Shown here: piece after piece, positions 24,542-32,419 of the stretch | Numbering within the stretch: position 1 is the first letter of the stretch | Layout of the letters: every line of letters starts with the position of its first letter | Assembly: GCA_024998685.1 (NCBI GenBank) | Contig: JACOEH010000012.1 | Coordinates: forward strand, 1-64,000 | DNA length: 64,000 nucleotides | Reading direction: 5' to 3' | Source: Nitrospira sp. | Lineage (GTDB): Bacteria > Nitrospirota > Nitrospiria > Nitrospirales > Nitrospiraceae | Translations under genes and position numbers: made by a program | The notes under the pieces: model-generated | What the model was told of the DNA's origin: nothing | The model's database searches: none | Seen by the model: only the letters and a program-made list of their open reading frames with translations

Positions 24542-25772
24542 CGCCATTATTATCGGCGGAGGGCCGGCCGGCTCCACAGCCGGTCTACTGCTTGCTCGCG
24601 CGGGCTGGTCGGTTGCTCTCGTTGAGAAACAACAATTCCCAAGAGCAAAAGTGTGCGGCGAATTCGTTTCGGCGCCCAGCCTGCAGCTACTGCACGAGTT
24701 AGGCATTGATGAATCGCTGGTTCAATCCGCTGGACCGGAGGTCAGAAGTCTTGGTCTCTTCGTCGGCGGAAAGAGAGTCGTCACCGAGATGCCTCACACG
24801 CAAACTTCTGGTTATCGATTGGGGAGAGCGGTTCCACGCGAACGTCTCGATCTGCTGCTCCTCACGGAAGCCGCTAAGGCGGGCGCAGAGATCTGGCAGC
24901 CTTGGAGCCTCGTTGAGGTTTCGAAGAAGAATAACAGTTTTTATTGCACAATCCGCTCGAAAGAGTCGAGCGAGGCCGATCGGCTATCCAGCCGGCTCGT
25001 GATTGCAGCCCAGGGATCTTGTGGCCATCGTTCACCACTTCAGCAGGGGGAGCTGTCGCCTCGGGCTTCCGACCTCTTCGCCTTTAAGGCCCGTTTCCGA
25101 AATTGCGACCTTTCGCCGGATTTGATGCCCTTAGTTATGTTTCCAGGCGGGTATGGCGGAATGGTGTATACCGATCAGAACCGAACCAGTTTCTCCTTCT
25201 GCATCCGAAGAAATATTCTGGAGCAATGTCGGCATCGTTGGCCAAACCGGAAAGCAGCGGAGGCGGCTTTCGCATACATTCGACAGTCGAGCGCAGTGGT
25301 GAGTCAGGTCTTTGCACAGGCCTCCCTTGACGGGCAATGGTACTCCATCGGACCACTCCGCCCAGGAGTTCGGACTTGCGGTTGTGGAGGGATCTTCTTT
25401 GTCGGCAATGCGGCCGGTGAAGCGCATCCTATCATTGCAGACGGCATCAACATGGCCATCCAGTCTGCATGGATCCTGTGCCAATTTCTTGTCAGGACGA
25501 CACCGTCCGAAATGGAGGACCAAACTCTTGCAATCATAAGTCGCCTGTATGCCAAACAATGGATGAGAGAGTTCGGACCGAGAATTCGCAGCGGATCGTT
25601 GTTCGCCACGATTGCCATGAGTTCGAAGAACATGTGGGGAGGATTTCTCTGTGAACGCCTTCCTCGACTTCTCAAGCTTGGGGCAATTCTTTCTGGAAAG
25701 ACCCGTTCAATCATCACCCCGATGAATTCGCTTCCACACTTTTCTTGCGTCCAACCGGGTGAAATTGGATGA
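24531..25772 (+). CDS. FAD-dependent oxidoreductase, geranylgeranyl reductase/monooxygenase family
   Basis: This 413-residue flavoprotein begins MTYDAIIIGGGPAGSTAGLL, with the Rossmann GxGxxG motif. VEKQQFPRAKVCGEFVS follows the pattern of the geranylgeranyl reductase family. The second FAD motif appears as GNAAGEAHPIIADGINMA. The ATG at 24531 is preferred to the earlier frame opening at 24477 because it removes a spurious N-terminus. Such enzymes hydroxylate aromatic rings or reduce isoprenoids; here oxidation of a phenolic polyketide is most likely. It is the last gene of the operon. Confidence 0.92.
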   Translation: MTYDAIIIGGGPAGSTAGLLLARAGWSVALVEKQQFPRAKVCGEFVSAPSLQLLHELGIDESLVQSAGPEVRSLGLFVGGKRVVTEMPHTQTSGYRLGRAVPRERLDLLLLTEAAKAGAEIWQPWSLVEVSKKNNSFYCTIRSKESSEADRLSSRLVIAAQGSCGHRSPLQQGELSPRASDLFAFKARFRNCDLSPDLMPLVMFPGGYGGMVYTDQNRTSFSFCIRRNILEQCRHRWPNRKAAEAAFAYIRQSSAVVSQVFAQASLDGQWYSIGPLRPGVRTCGCGGIFFVGNAAGEAHPIIADGINMAIQSAWILCQFLVRTTPSEMEDQTLAIISRLYAKQWMREFGPRIRSGSLFATIAMSSKNMWGGFLCERLPRLLKLGAILSGKTRSIITPMNSLPHFSCVQPGEIG

Positions 25773-25876
25773 AGAAGCAACTATTACCAGTAACGGGAGA
25801 AGGTTCATGTCGTGCAATGGTCGATGCACGGCGTGCGCTCCGTCGGTCCTTAAAACAGGCGGAGAAAGGAAGGTGA
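25769..25876 (+). pseudogene. Antitoxin 3'-end fragment (duplicated)
   Basis: This 35-codon ORF overlaps the oxidoreductase stop by 4 bases. Its end, RALRRSLKQAEKG, matches SLRRSLKQAEKG of the YefM-like antitoxin 400 bases downstream, and the DNA similarity continues a little past the stop. It is a duplicated fragment, not a functional gene, though it could be translated by coupling. Confidence 0.65.
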
Positions 25877-25922
25877 GTGAGCCACAGTACAGGGTTTGGT
25901 TGAGCGAATTGAAACGGAAATG

Positions 25923-26009
25923 CTAGCCGAACAGATCCATCTGTGCCAGCCGGCGGAGTTCAATATTCGAGACTGGTACGGCTGGGGGTACTGTCTGCGA
26001 AGCTTGCTG
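25923..26009 (-). pseudogene. C-terminal fragment of uracil-DNA glycosylase (duplicated)
   Basis: On the minus strand one frame reads SNIELRRLAQMDLFG followed by a stop, matching NIESPQPTQMDLFS at the end of the glycosylase at 26693-27349. The fragment is upstream of the toxin-antitoxin module while the intact gene is downstream, so the module is bracketed by the same glycosylase end. Confidence 0.7.
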
Positions 26010-26065
26010 GCCAAAACTCACACGAGCCATTATAATGGCCATTAATAAAGCTGGTGGAGGTTCAC

Positions 26066-26344
26066 ATGCCGCAAGTTGATGAGTTTGTCTCGGTCAGTGA
26101 GGCCAAGAATAAGCTGTTGGATCTGATCAGGCGGATGAAACACAAGCAAGAGATCGTCGCAATTACGCGCGATGGCGTTCCTTCGGCTGTGCTTTTGAGT
26201 ATGGATCAGTTTGAGGGCCTCATGGAGACGATCGAGATTCTGAGCGATCAGAAGTCGATGCGCTCGTTACGCCGGTCCTTGAAACAGGCGGAGAAAGGAC
26301 AGTGGGTGAGCCATGATGCGGTGTTTGGCCGCGAGAATCGGTAA
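26066..26344 (+). CDS. YefM/Phd-family antitoxin
   Basis: This 92-residue protein starts at the ATG at 26066, which has GGAGG six bases upstream; the frame is open four codons earlier. The Phd/YefM N-terminal DNA-binding fold is visible as FVSVSEAKNKLLDLIRRM, then IVAITRDGVPSAVLLSMDQF. The C-terminal helix (RSLRRSLKQAEKGQW) would wrap the toxin. It is expected to repress its own operon. The RelE-like reading frame follows directly. Confidence 0.9.
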   Translation: MPQVDEFVSVSEAKNKLLDLIRRMKHKQEIVAITRDGVPSAVLLSMDQFEGLMETIEILSDQKSMRSLRRSLKQAEKGQWVSHDAVFGRENR

Positions 26345-26634
26345 AGGCCTATCGGGCTCGGTATACCCCGGAGGCAGCTGAGCGAATCCGTAAGTTTCCT
26401 CCACAAGTTAAGCGGGAAATCAAAGAAGACATCAGAGAACTACTGCTCTCTCCACTTGCGGGTCATTCTCTTCAGTTTGAACTCGCCGGACTTCGATCCT
26501 ATCGCATCCGGACGTATCGAGTTATTTACCGCATTCATGATGATGAGTCATGTCTTGATATCGTCTTTGTGGGTCCACACCGTAATGTGTATGAAGAACT
26601 AAGGACCTTGCTGCTTGCAAGAAGGGAGAACTGA
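26341..26634 (+). pseudogene. RelE-like toxin frame without a normal start codon
   Basis: The frame overlaps the antitoxin stop and encodes a full-length RelE-type toxin: KAYRARYTPEAAERIRK, VKREIKEDIRELLLSPL, LRSYRIRTYRVIYRI and DIVFVGPHRNVYEEL. There is no ATG, GTG or TTG in frame before the core; the frame opens at 26317 after a TGA and the expected start position holds GTA. Unless a rare codon is used, the toxin is silenced while its coding sequence stays intact. Confidence 0.75.
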
Positions 26635-26692
26635 GTAGCCAGCATTGGCTTGAAACGTGTATGGGCAGCAGGTGGAGGACTTGAAGCAGCAG

Positions 26693-27349
26693 CTAGCTGA
26701 ACAAATCCATCTGTGTCGGCTGGGGGGATTCAATATTCAAGGCTGGTGTGGCTGGGGTAGGGGCTTTGCTGGTCGGCTCAGCCGGTTTGGAATGGCGGTC
26801 GAGAAATTCTTTCAGCTTCCTGAAATCATCTTTCAGCGTTTCAAGCAGGTTGCCCTGATGAAGGGCAGCTGCTGGGTGCAGCAAGGGGAAGATGACGAAA
26901 TCTTTCATGTAAAAGGCTTGCGCTTTCACTTTGGTGATGCCGACTTTGCGTTCCAGTAACGTCTGAGTAGCCCAGTTCCCCAAAGTACAGACCAGTTTCG
27001 GTCGAATCAGCTGAATCTGCTGCATCAGGAACGGTTTGCAGGTTTCCACTTCGTCTTGTTCTGGATCCCGATTGTTCGGCGGACGGCACTTGATGACGTT
27101 CGCAATGTAAATTTGATCGCGCGAGAGCCCTGCCGAGGCCAGCAGGTCGTTCAAAAGCTTCCCTGCCGCTCCAACAAACGGCTCGCCCTTCTGATCTTCA
27201 TTGAATCCTGGCGCTTCGCCCACAAACATGATACTGGCATGAGGATTCCCGACGCCGAAGACGACTTGGCTGCGGCCCAGCTTGGCCAGCTTGCAGCGCT
27301 CGCAATTGACGAGGGATTGAGCGAGGTCTTGGAGAGGAGTGAGCGTCAT
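26693..27349 (-). CDS. Uracil-DNA glycosylase, family 4 (iron-sulfur)
   Basis: This 218-residue enzyme removes uracil from DNA to start base-excision repair. Motif 1 is GEAPGFNEDQKG and motif 2 is LLHPAAAL. Four cysteines fit the [4Fe-4S] cluster of family 4: Cys16 and Cys19 (NCERCK) plus those in IKCRPP and ETCKPF. The last 30 residues are Pro/Ala-rich and end QPTQMDLFS, resembling sliding-clamp binding peptides (QxxxDLF). That tail is the part duplicated at 25923-26009. Confidence 0.93.
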   Translation of the reverse strand: MTLTPLQDLAQSLVNCERCKLAKLGRSQVVFGVGNPHASIMFVGEAPGFNEDQKGEPFVGAAGKLLNDLLASAGLSRDQIYIANVIKCRPPNNRDPEQDEVETCKPFLMQQIQLIRPKLVCTLGNWATQTLLERKVGITKVKAQAFYMKDFVIFPLLHPAAALHQGNLLETLKDDFRKLKEFLDRHSKPAEPTSKAPTPATPALNIESPQPTQMDLFS

Positions 27350-27445
27350 GAGTTGAGAGACTATGAAAATGGTGACGATATCTTAGGAATGGTGAGTCCG
27401 GATGTCAATCCAGATAAGTCAGGACGGAAGGTGGAACAGGTGGCT

Positions 27446-28066
27446 ATGAAGTTCATGCGGACGGTAAGCCTATTGGTGGCAACGATCCCGGCATCGGCCA
27501 CTGCGGCTTCTGTGGAATTGGCAGCGTTCGCAGATAAACCCTTTTGTGAAAAGGTGATAGCGTTGTTCGGAGAGCAACTCGATCTCAATGCTGAGTTGTC
27601 GAAGACGGTGCAGTGGGAGGCGGTCCAGCTAAAAGGGCAAGGACCACCGACGCGGCGTTGCTCGAGCTTCGATAGGACCAGAATGGATCTCGACAACGAT
27701 GGGCAAGAGGACCTGGTAGTGAAGGCCACCTTCTGCCTGAAAGGCGCCCCAGGCGACAGTCTCTATGTGTTTCCCGCCGACAGTACAGTGCTTGACCAGG
27801 CAAGCTGGCAAGACCTGAGTCTACTGTTGGCGACCCCCAATAAATTTGAACGAACCGGCGGAACCTATCCCATGGCAGCGCTCCGGATTGATAAGGCCTC
27901 AATTCCTCCAATACTGAGGACGTCCTTTTCACTTCAACCGTTCTTGATTGATGATCAGTCCTATATTGGCCTGACGGATACCAGGCGAGAGTGGATGGTC
28001 ATCGCAAAGTATCGAGGCGGCGAGCGATTTGAGGAGCTTTGCTATCTGCGCGCAGGAAAGTTTTAG
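27446..28066 (+). CDS. Exported hypothetical protein
   Basis: This 206-residue protein starts at the ATG at 27446; the frame runs far upstream only as a shadow of the glycosylase. Residues 1-20 (MKFMRTVSLLVATIPASATA) form a signal peptide. The mature part has a calcium-loop-like DLDNDGQEDLVV as in FG-GAP or VCBS-type proteins, three cysteines in the first two thirds and a fourth in LCYLRAGKF. A periplasmic or surface protein is predicted; the function is unknown. Confidence 0.7.
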   Translation: MKFMRTVSLLVATIPASATAASVELAAFADKPFCEKVIALFGEQLDLNAELSKTVQWEAVQLKGQGPPTRRCSSFDRTRMDLDNDGQEDLVVKATFCLKGAPGDSLYVFPADSTVLDQASWQDLSLLLATPNKFERTGGTYPMAALRIDKASIPPILRTSFSLQPFLIDDQSYIGLTDTRREWMVIAKYRGGERFEELCYLRAGKF

Positions 28067-28405
28067 CTACCTCACCTGTATCCTTTGCATCGAGACCTGT
28101 ATCCTTTTTTGCATCGAGTTAGGCCGCCCCGCATCGAGTATCATTCCTGACACGACCAGCGCACTGTATCAAAGCGAAACAGTACGTCGGTACTTACTGC
28201 TGTTGCCAAAAGAGCAATCTTAGACAACTCAATCGGTTAGCAAGCAGAGTGTCAGTCAATGATGATCACGATGGTTGCCACACATAGCGGGTATGGGCAA
28301 TGCATCAAGGACCATCCGAAAAAAATCTGCTGTCCAGCAATAAGAAGAGTGTATGTTGCGTGGCAGCGGCACGCGCAGGGCAGATCAAGCGGAGTGGTGT
28401 TCATC
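28067..28405. other. Intergenic region upstream of the sigma-54 regulator
   Basis: No convincing gene is seen; the regulator's frame opens at 28259 but the first 49 codons look non-coding. A 22-24-base direct repeat (ACCTGTATCCTTT with GCATCGAG) occurs twice at 28074-28118, and GCATCGAG appears a third time near 28130. Confidence 0.45.
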
Positions 28406-29953
28406 ATGCGGCGTTTCACCGTAGAGCACCAAGATATCTGCAACCATGATACGGACGCTGGAGGAGCCGACTCCCCATGGAAAGTCGTGCTTTGGGAATC
28501 CCAAACTACCCGACTACGGCTCATCGAACGCGTGGTAACGAATTGCGGTGCTCGTCCCTATTGCGTCGAGCAACTGGAGGAGATGGAAAAGGCGGCGCAT
28601 TCGTCCTGTTGCGCTGCGGTGGTCGCACTTGGAATGTACCGGACAGACGATACGTTGGCCTCAAAAACCGTGGGTTGTTTGAAGCGGGCGGGATTGCCCG
28701 TCATCGCTCATGAAGGGGGCGCTCGTTCTTGGTCCGTCGGATTAAGGTGCCGAGCTTTGCTGGCCGGCGCATCGTGGGTCCTCGACAGTGAAGAAACCGA
28801 TTTTGAGATGGAGTTACAGCGGATTCTGACCAGTGTCCTCAGGCAGAAGGCATGTGAAGTCGTGGGAAAAGAGCATACTCACGCACTCATGAAAACCTTC
28901 GGCATTGAGGGAGAAAGCCATGCGATAGAGGAAGCATTTCGACAGGCTGTGCGGGTCGCGAGTTTCAGTGATTTAGCCGTGCTGATCACCGGAGAGTCCG
29001 GAACGGGGAAGGAACTCATGGCACGCGCCGTTCACCGACTTGACCCAAAACGACGGACCGGTCCTTTCGTGCCGATTAATTGCGGAGCACTCAGCCCGGG
29101 TCTGGTTGAAAGCGAGTTGTTCGGTCACAGCAGAGGAGCCTTTACGGGTGCAGATCGGGATCGAAAAGGATTGGTGCGTGCGGCAGAGGGGGGCGTGCTC
29201 TTCTTGGACGAGATCGGAGAGCTTGGAAGTGACGTACAGGTCAAGCTTCTTCGGGTGCTGCAAGATCGACGAGTGATGGCGGTCGGCACTGATCGTGACA
29301 TGGGCGTGGATCTCCGAGTCATCGCGGCCACGAATCGTAATCTGGAATTGATGATGCAAGGGGGACAGTTCAGGGAAGATTTGTTTTACCGATTGAACAT
29401 GCTTTCGATTCATCTTCCACCGCTACGGGAACGAGTGGCCGACCTCGAACCGTTGATCGGTAATTGTTTGATGAAGTATCGATCGGCTGCGAGATCAAGG
29501 ATCTCTTCGATCGATCGTGACTTCCTTGAAGCACTGGCCCAATTAGACTTTCCGGGTAATGTGAGGCAACTCGAAAACATCGTCCGACGCGCCCTCGTCA
29601 ATAAAGCAGATGATACACCGCTAAGCTTAAGTGATCTCTCTCCGGAGATATGGCGACAGCTCTGTGAGCAAAAACCGGAGAGTATTGAACAATCGACCCT
29701 CGACTCCCACGTGACTCCCGCGCGTGCCGATATGCCGCCTTGGCTCTCCGATTCTGTGGCGAGTCTCTGGACGCAATCGAGTCCGAAGGAATGGACCCTT
29801 GCGCGCGTGGTGGGGCATTGCGAACGGACGCTGGTAGAAGCGGCGTTGAGACATGCGCGGGGGAATCATTCGCAGGCCGCACGAGCGTTAGGAATCACTC
29901 CTCGCACGTTGTACAACAAACTGAAGAAGCACCATCTCCTCCAGAGAACGTAG
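28406..29953 (+). CDS. Sigma-54-dependent transcriptional activator with degenerate receiver domain
   Basis: This 515-residue protein has three domains. Residues about 20-155 look like a receiver domain ([19 protein letters not shown]), but the usual phosphoacceptor aspartate is not evident. The AAA+ domain carries Walker A GESGTGKE at about 196 and the sigma-54 contact loop GAFTGA at 244-249, plus [11 protein letters not shown] Fis-type helix-turn-helix ([20 protein letters not shown]) ends the protein. It should remodel sigma-54 polymerase at a -24/-12 promoter. It stands directly upstream of the unusual gene cluster and is its best candidate regulator. The start is uncertain. Confidence 0.92.
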   Translation: MRRFTVEHQDICNHDTDAGGADSPWKVVLWESQTTRLRLIERVVTNCGARPYCVEQLEEMEKAAHSSCCAAVVALGMYRTDDTLASKTVGCLKRAGLPVIAHEGGARSWSVGLRCRALLAGASWVLDSEETDFEMELQRILTSVLRQKACEVVGKEHTHALMKTFGIEGESHAIEEAFRQAVRVASFSDLAVLITGESGTGKELMARAVHRLDPKRRTGPFVPINCGALSPGLVESELFGHSRGAFTGADRDRKGLVRAAEGGVLFLDEIGELGSDVQVKLLRVLQDRRVMAVGTDRDMGVDLRVIAATNRNLELMMQGGQFREDLFYRLNMLSIHLPPLRERVADLEPLIGNCLMKYRSAARSRISSIDRDFLEALAQLDFPGNVRQLENIVRRALVNKADDTPLSLSDLSPEIWRQLCEQKPESIEQSTLDSHVTPARADMPPWLSDSVASLWTQSSPKEWTLARVVGHCERTLVEAALRHARGNHSQAARALGITPRTLYNKLKKHHLLQRT

Positions 29954-30075
29954 CCCGGTTCCCTTCCGAACATTCTGCTGCACACGCCGGTGTGCCTCGA
30001 CAGCGGCCACTCCATCGGGCTCGCCCCACGGTATCTCCGTATCCTACCTGTCGCACAATATGGAAACGATATTCC

Positions 30076-30106
30076 GGGTCGGAGCCGACCCTTTCCGGAA
30101 AGGGTC
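30076..30106 (+). promoter_or_regulatory. Two mutually exclusive hairpins (attenuator-like)
   Basis: GGGTCGG-AG-CCGACCC (30076-30091) and the perfect 20-base palindrome GACCCTTTCCGGAAAGGGTC (30087-30106) share the GACCC segment, so only one can form in RNA. A T/C-rich run (TTCTTCACTTCTCC) follows. The layout suits a terminator/anti-terminator, or the palindrome could be a protein-binding operator. It lies between the sigma-54 activator and the cluster. Confidence 0.5.
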
Positions 30107-30160
30107 TTCTTCACTTCTCCTCTTCGAACCATCTCTTCAGGCGCCGGGTCGCGCAACACC

Positions 30161-30493
30161 ATGTTTTTTAATCAAGGAGCGCTTACGAGCGGTTTAATGA
30201 CCGTGGCATGTCGGCTGCTAGATGTTTTGATAGAGGATGAGAAGATTGTGGCTACCGAAGAGTTCCATTTTTTAATGAATCGGTTCGTACGCTTCAAGGT
30301 GAGTGACGTCACCATCCCTGGTCCGCAAGTGGTCGTCACTGAGCTGTATGGAGGGGACATCCTGCAAGGGAAGGTCGTTGATATTACGGAGGGTGGGACG
30401 CAGGAGCAGGCGTTCATTGTTGTGAAAGTGGAAGCCATGAAGGACTTTCTCATTCTTCCCGCAGAAAAAGTGATCGGCATGGCGGACCAATGA
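30161..30493 (+). CDS. Small beta-rich hypothetical protein, first of the unusual cluster
   Basis: This protein has 110 residues from the ATG at 30161, or 98 from the ATG at 30197; neither has a well-spaced ribosome-binding site. Alternating hydrophobic strands (VRFKVSDVTIP, QVVVTELYGGDILQGKVVDI, AFIVVKVEAMKDFLILP) suggest a small barrel. No signal peptide or family is recognised. It precedes the transglutaminase-fold gene by a short gap. Confidence 0.6.
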   Translation: MFFNQGALTSGLMTVACRLLDVLIEDEKIVATEEFHFLMNRFVRFKVSDVTIPGPQVVVTELYGGDILQGKVVDITEGGTQEQAFIVVKVEAMKDFLILPAEKVIGMADQ

Positions 30494-30529
30494 GCGAATC
30501 GTCGCATGGAGATCGTGAGGGAGCGACAC

Positions 30530-31633
30530 GTGGATCAAACGATGAGTGGTACGAAATCAAGTGAGTCGTGTCGATGCAACACCATACCTCGTTTGTCGTA
30601 TGCGAATCTCAAGTTGAGTAGAAAGCATGTTCCGCCCATGCAGCGATATACATCGGCGCCGCTCAGCGCGCCGCGGATCACTCTCGGTCATATCCCAACT
30701 GGTTGGCGTGGTACGGAACAAACGGTTGAGCATGTACAGGCACTGATTCGAGCCGGCGCGAAAGATTTTTATGTTCGGCAAAAGGCCATCGACATTTTGT
30801 TGGAGAAGCACGTCAAGCCCAAGGACTACCTGGCCGAAATCAACGCTCTTCTCGAATGGGTCCAACAGCATATTCGTTATACCAAGGACACCTATCAGGT
30901 GGAGGTGCTCCATTCCGCGAGACGCATGCTTGAGTTACGAGCCGGTGACTGCGACGACATGACCATCCTGTTGGGGGCAATGGTGGAGGCAATCGGTCAC
31001 CCAGTGCAGCTGGTCCTGAGCGGACCAGACCCACTCAGGCAGGACCTGTTTACTCATATTTATCTAGAGGTGTTTCACAAAGGCCGTTGGATTCCGTTGG
31101 ACGCCACCATGCCCTATCCGATGGGCTGGGCGCCCAAGACACCGGTGAAAAAAATCATCCCGATCAAGAGGAGGTCCACCATGATGGCTGAGGACATGGA
31201 ATTACAAGGCATCAGCGCTGCCGGGGCAGTTCCGGATTGGCTGAAGGGATTGATCAGGACGGTGCGGAGAGAGGCCCTGCAACCCAAAGACGCACGAATA
31301 AAGTCCTTGTGGGATTTGCTGCGGCAACGTCAATTGCTGCATCGAAGCCGATGGCTCAAGGCAGTGCTGCAGCGTATGTGGAGTAGAGGACTGTCCGCGC
31401 GGCCCCATCCGCGCACTGCGCGCCGGATCGTGAAGAGATTGCGACGGTGGGGCGTCTTGCCGCCGAGGTCAGTGGGTGCAACGGCGTATCGCCCGGCAGG
31501 CGCTCGCCCCGTCACACGAGCTGCTGTTCAGGCGGTTCGACCGGTGGCGCTCAAACCAGTCGCGTCGTTGCGGCCTGCAACCATGCAGCCGGTCCGACCA
31601 GTGCAGATGCAACCGGCGGGAGCAAAGCGATAG
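30530..31633 (+). CDS. Transglutaminase-fold cysteine enzyme with long basic tail
   Basis: This 367-residue protein has a transglutaminase-like core with Cys141 (AGDCDDMT), His176 (FTHIYLEVF) and Asp191 (PLDATMP), so the triad is complete. Such cores act as peptidases, amidases or protein cross-linkers. After about residue 200 there is a segment with EDMELQGISAAG, resembling the repeats of the acidic protein downstream, then an Arg-rich helical tail and a Pro/Val repeat (ARPVTRAAVQAVRPVALKPV). GTG 30530 is chosen for its AGGGAG site; 30506 (ATG) is possible. No signal peptide is seen. It is probably the cluster's processing or cross-linking enzyme. Confidence 0.85.
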   Translation: MDQTMSGTKSSESCRCNTIPRLSYANLKLSRKHVPPMQRYTSAPLSAPRITLGHIPTGWRGTEQTVEHVQALIRAGAKDFYVRQKAIDILLEKHVKPKDYLAEINALLEWVQQHIRYTKDTYQVEVLHSARRMLELRAGDCDDMTILLGAMVEAIGHPVQLVLSGPDPLRQDLFTHIYLEVFHKGRWIPLDATMPYPMGWAPKTPVKKIIPIKRRSTMMAEDMELQGISAAGAVPDWLKGLIRTVRREALQPKDARIKSLWDLLRQRQLLHRSRWLKAVLQRMWSRGLSARPHPRTARRIVKRLRRWGVLPPRSVGATAYRPAGARPVTRAAVQAVRPVALKPVASLRPATMQPVRPVQMQPAGAKR

Positions 31634-31637
31634 GGAA

Positions 31638-32006
31638 ATGAGTTGTCGATGCGAAACATGTTCCCATGGCGATAGCGTTCATAACGGATCGCTGATGAGG
31701 CACACCGACATGGTCATGCCGACTCAACATATGCAGCAAGGGATGAGGCTCTACCGTGCGTTTCATCAATTTGGACCGGCTCACGTCGTGAAAGTTCATC
31801 ATTCCAGAGTCATCCCGCCGGTCGTGGTGGAACTCGGCGAATTGGTGGGGCTGATGTATCGCTCCGATAAAGGACAACCAGGTCAACCTCTAACCTACAT
31901 TCACCGAATGGAGGATCCACCGCGTCTGGTCAGTAACATTGAAGGAACGCAACTGTATATCGTGGGGGGCAGTTACCGTGTCACTCCGCGAGGGATCGAA
32001 GGCTAG
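31638..32006 (+). CDS. Small Cys-rich hypothetical protein
   Basis: This 122-residue protein begins MSCRCETCSHGD, a possible metal-binding CxCxxC. Segments HVVKVHHSRVIPPVVVELGELVGLMY follow, split over about residues 50-75, and the end (LYIVGGSYRVTPRGIEG) looks like a beta domain. The ATG lies 5 bases after the transglutaminase stop with GGGAA before it. A later start at 31694 cannot be excluded. No family is recognised. Confidence 0.6.
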   Translation: MSCRCETCSHGDSVHNGSLMRHTDMVMPTQHMQQGMRLYRAFHQFGPAHVVKVHHSRVIPPVVVELGELVGLMYRSDKGQPGQPLTYIHRMEDPPRLVSNIEGTQLYIVGGSYRVTPRGIEG

Positions 32007-32073
32007 AGCGATCGAAATTCATATTGAGCAACTTGCATATGGCTGATTCGCCTATACAAGCAGAGGGAACGAC

Positions 32074-32388
32074 ATGGAAAAGAATCAACAGCTCGGATTG
32101 GATGAGTTGATGATCGTGAACCCCAGTGCATCGGGGGAAGAGGCCATGTTTCTTGGCGAAGACGGCACGTTGTATCAGATGCAGAGTCTTGGAAAAAGCA
32201 CAGGGCAAGGAATGGGGCAATACTTTCTGAGCGGGGACGGTTCGCTCTATCAAGTACAGGATTCCGAAGCCGGCAGTTCAGCTGAGCCGGCCAAAAATTC
32301 AGGAGAAGGTCTGAGACAAGAGGAAGGCCGTGGGATCGGCCGATATTTCCTCGGGTCGGACGGGATGTTGTACGAGGTTGTCAGGTAG
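32074..32388 (+). CDS. DGxLYQ-repeat protein (short)
   Basis: This 104-residue acidic protein is built of three similar segments: MFLGEDGTLYQMQSLG, YFLSGDGSLYQVQDSE and YFLGSDGMLYEVV. They are separated by Gly/Ser/Glu-rich linkers (STGQGMGQ, EEGRGIGR). GAGGGAAC precedes the ATG. The same [DG]xLYQ unit occurs three times in the longer protein at 33068, so the two are related and may interact. No signal peptide or known domain is visible. Confidence 0.75.
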   Translation: MEKNQQLGLDELMIVNPSASGEEAMFLGEDGTLYQMQSLGKSTGQGMGQYFLSGDGSLYQVQDSEAGSSAEPAKNSGEGLRQEEGRGIGRYFLGSDGMLYEVVR

Positions 32389-32419
32389 GCGTTCATTGGT
32401 ACGAATAAAGGAGGCTGTT

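Noticed and set aside
30204-30219. TGGCAT-N5-CTGC resembling a -24/-12 sigma-54 promoter
   Set aside because: The spacing fits, but it lies inside the coding frame at 30161-30493 and departs from consensus at both boxes.
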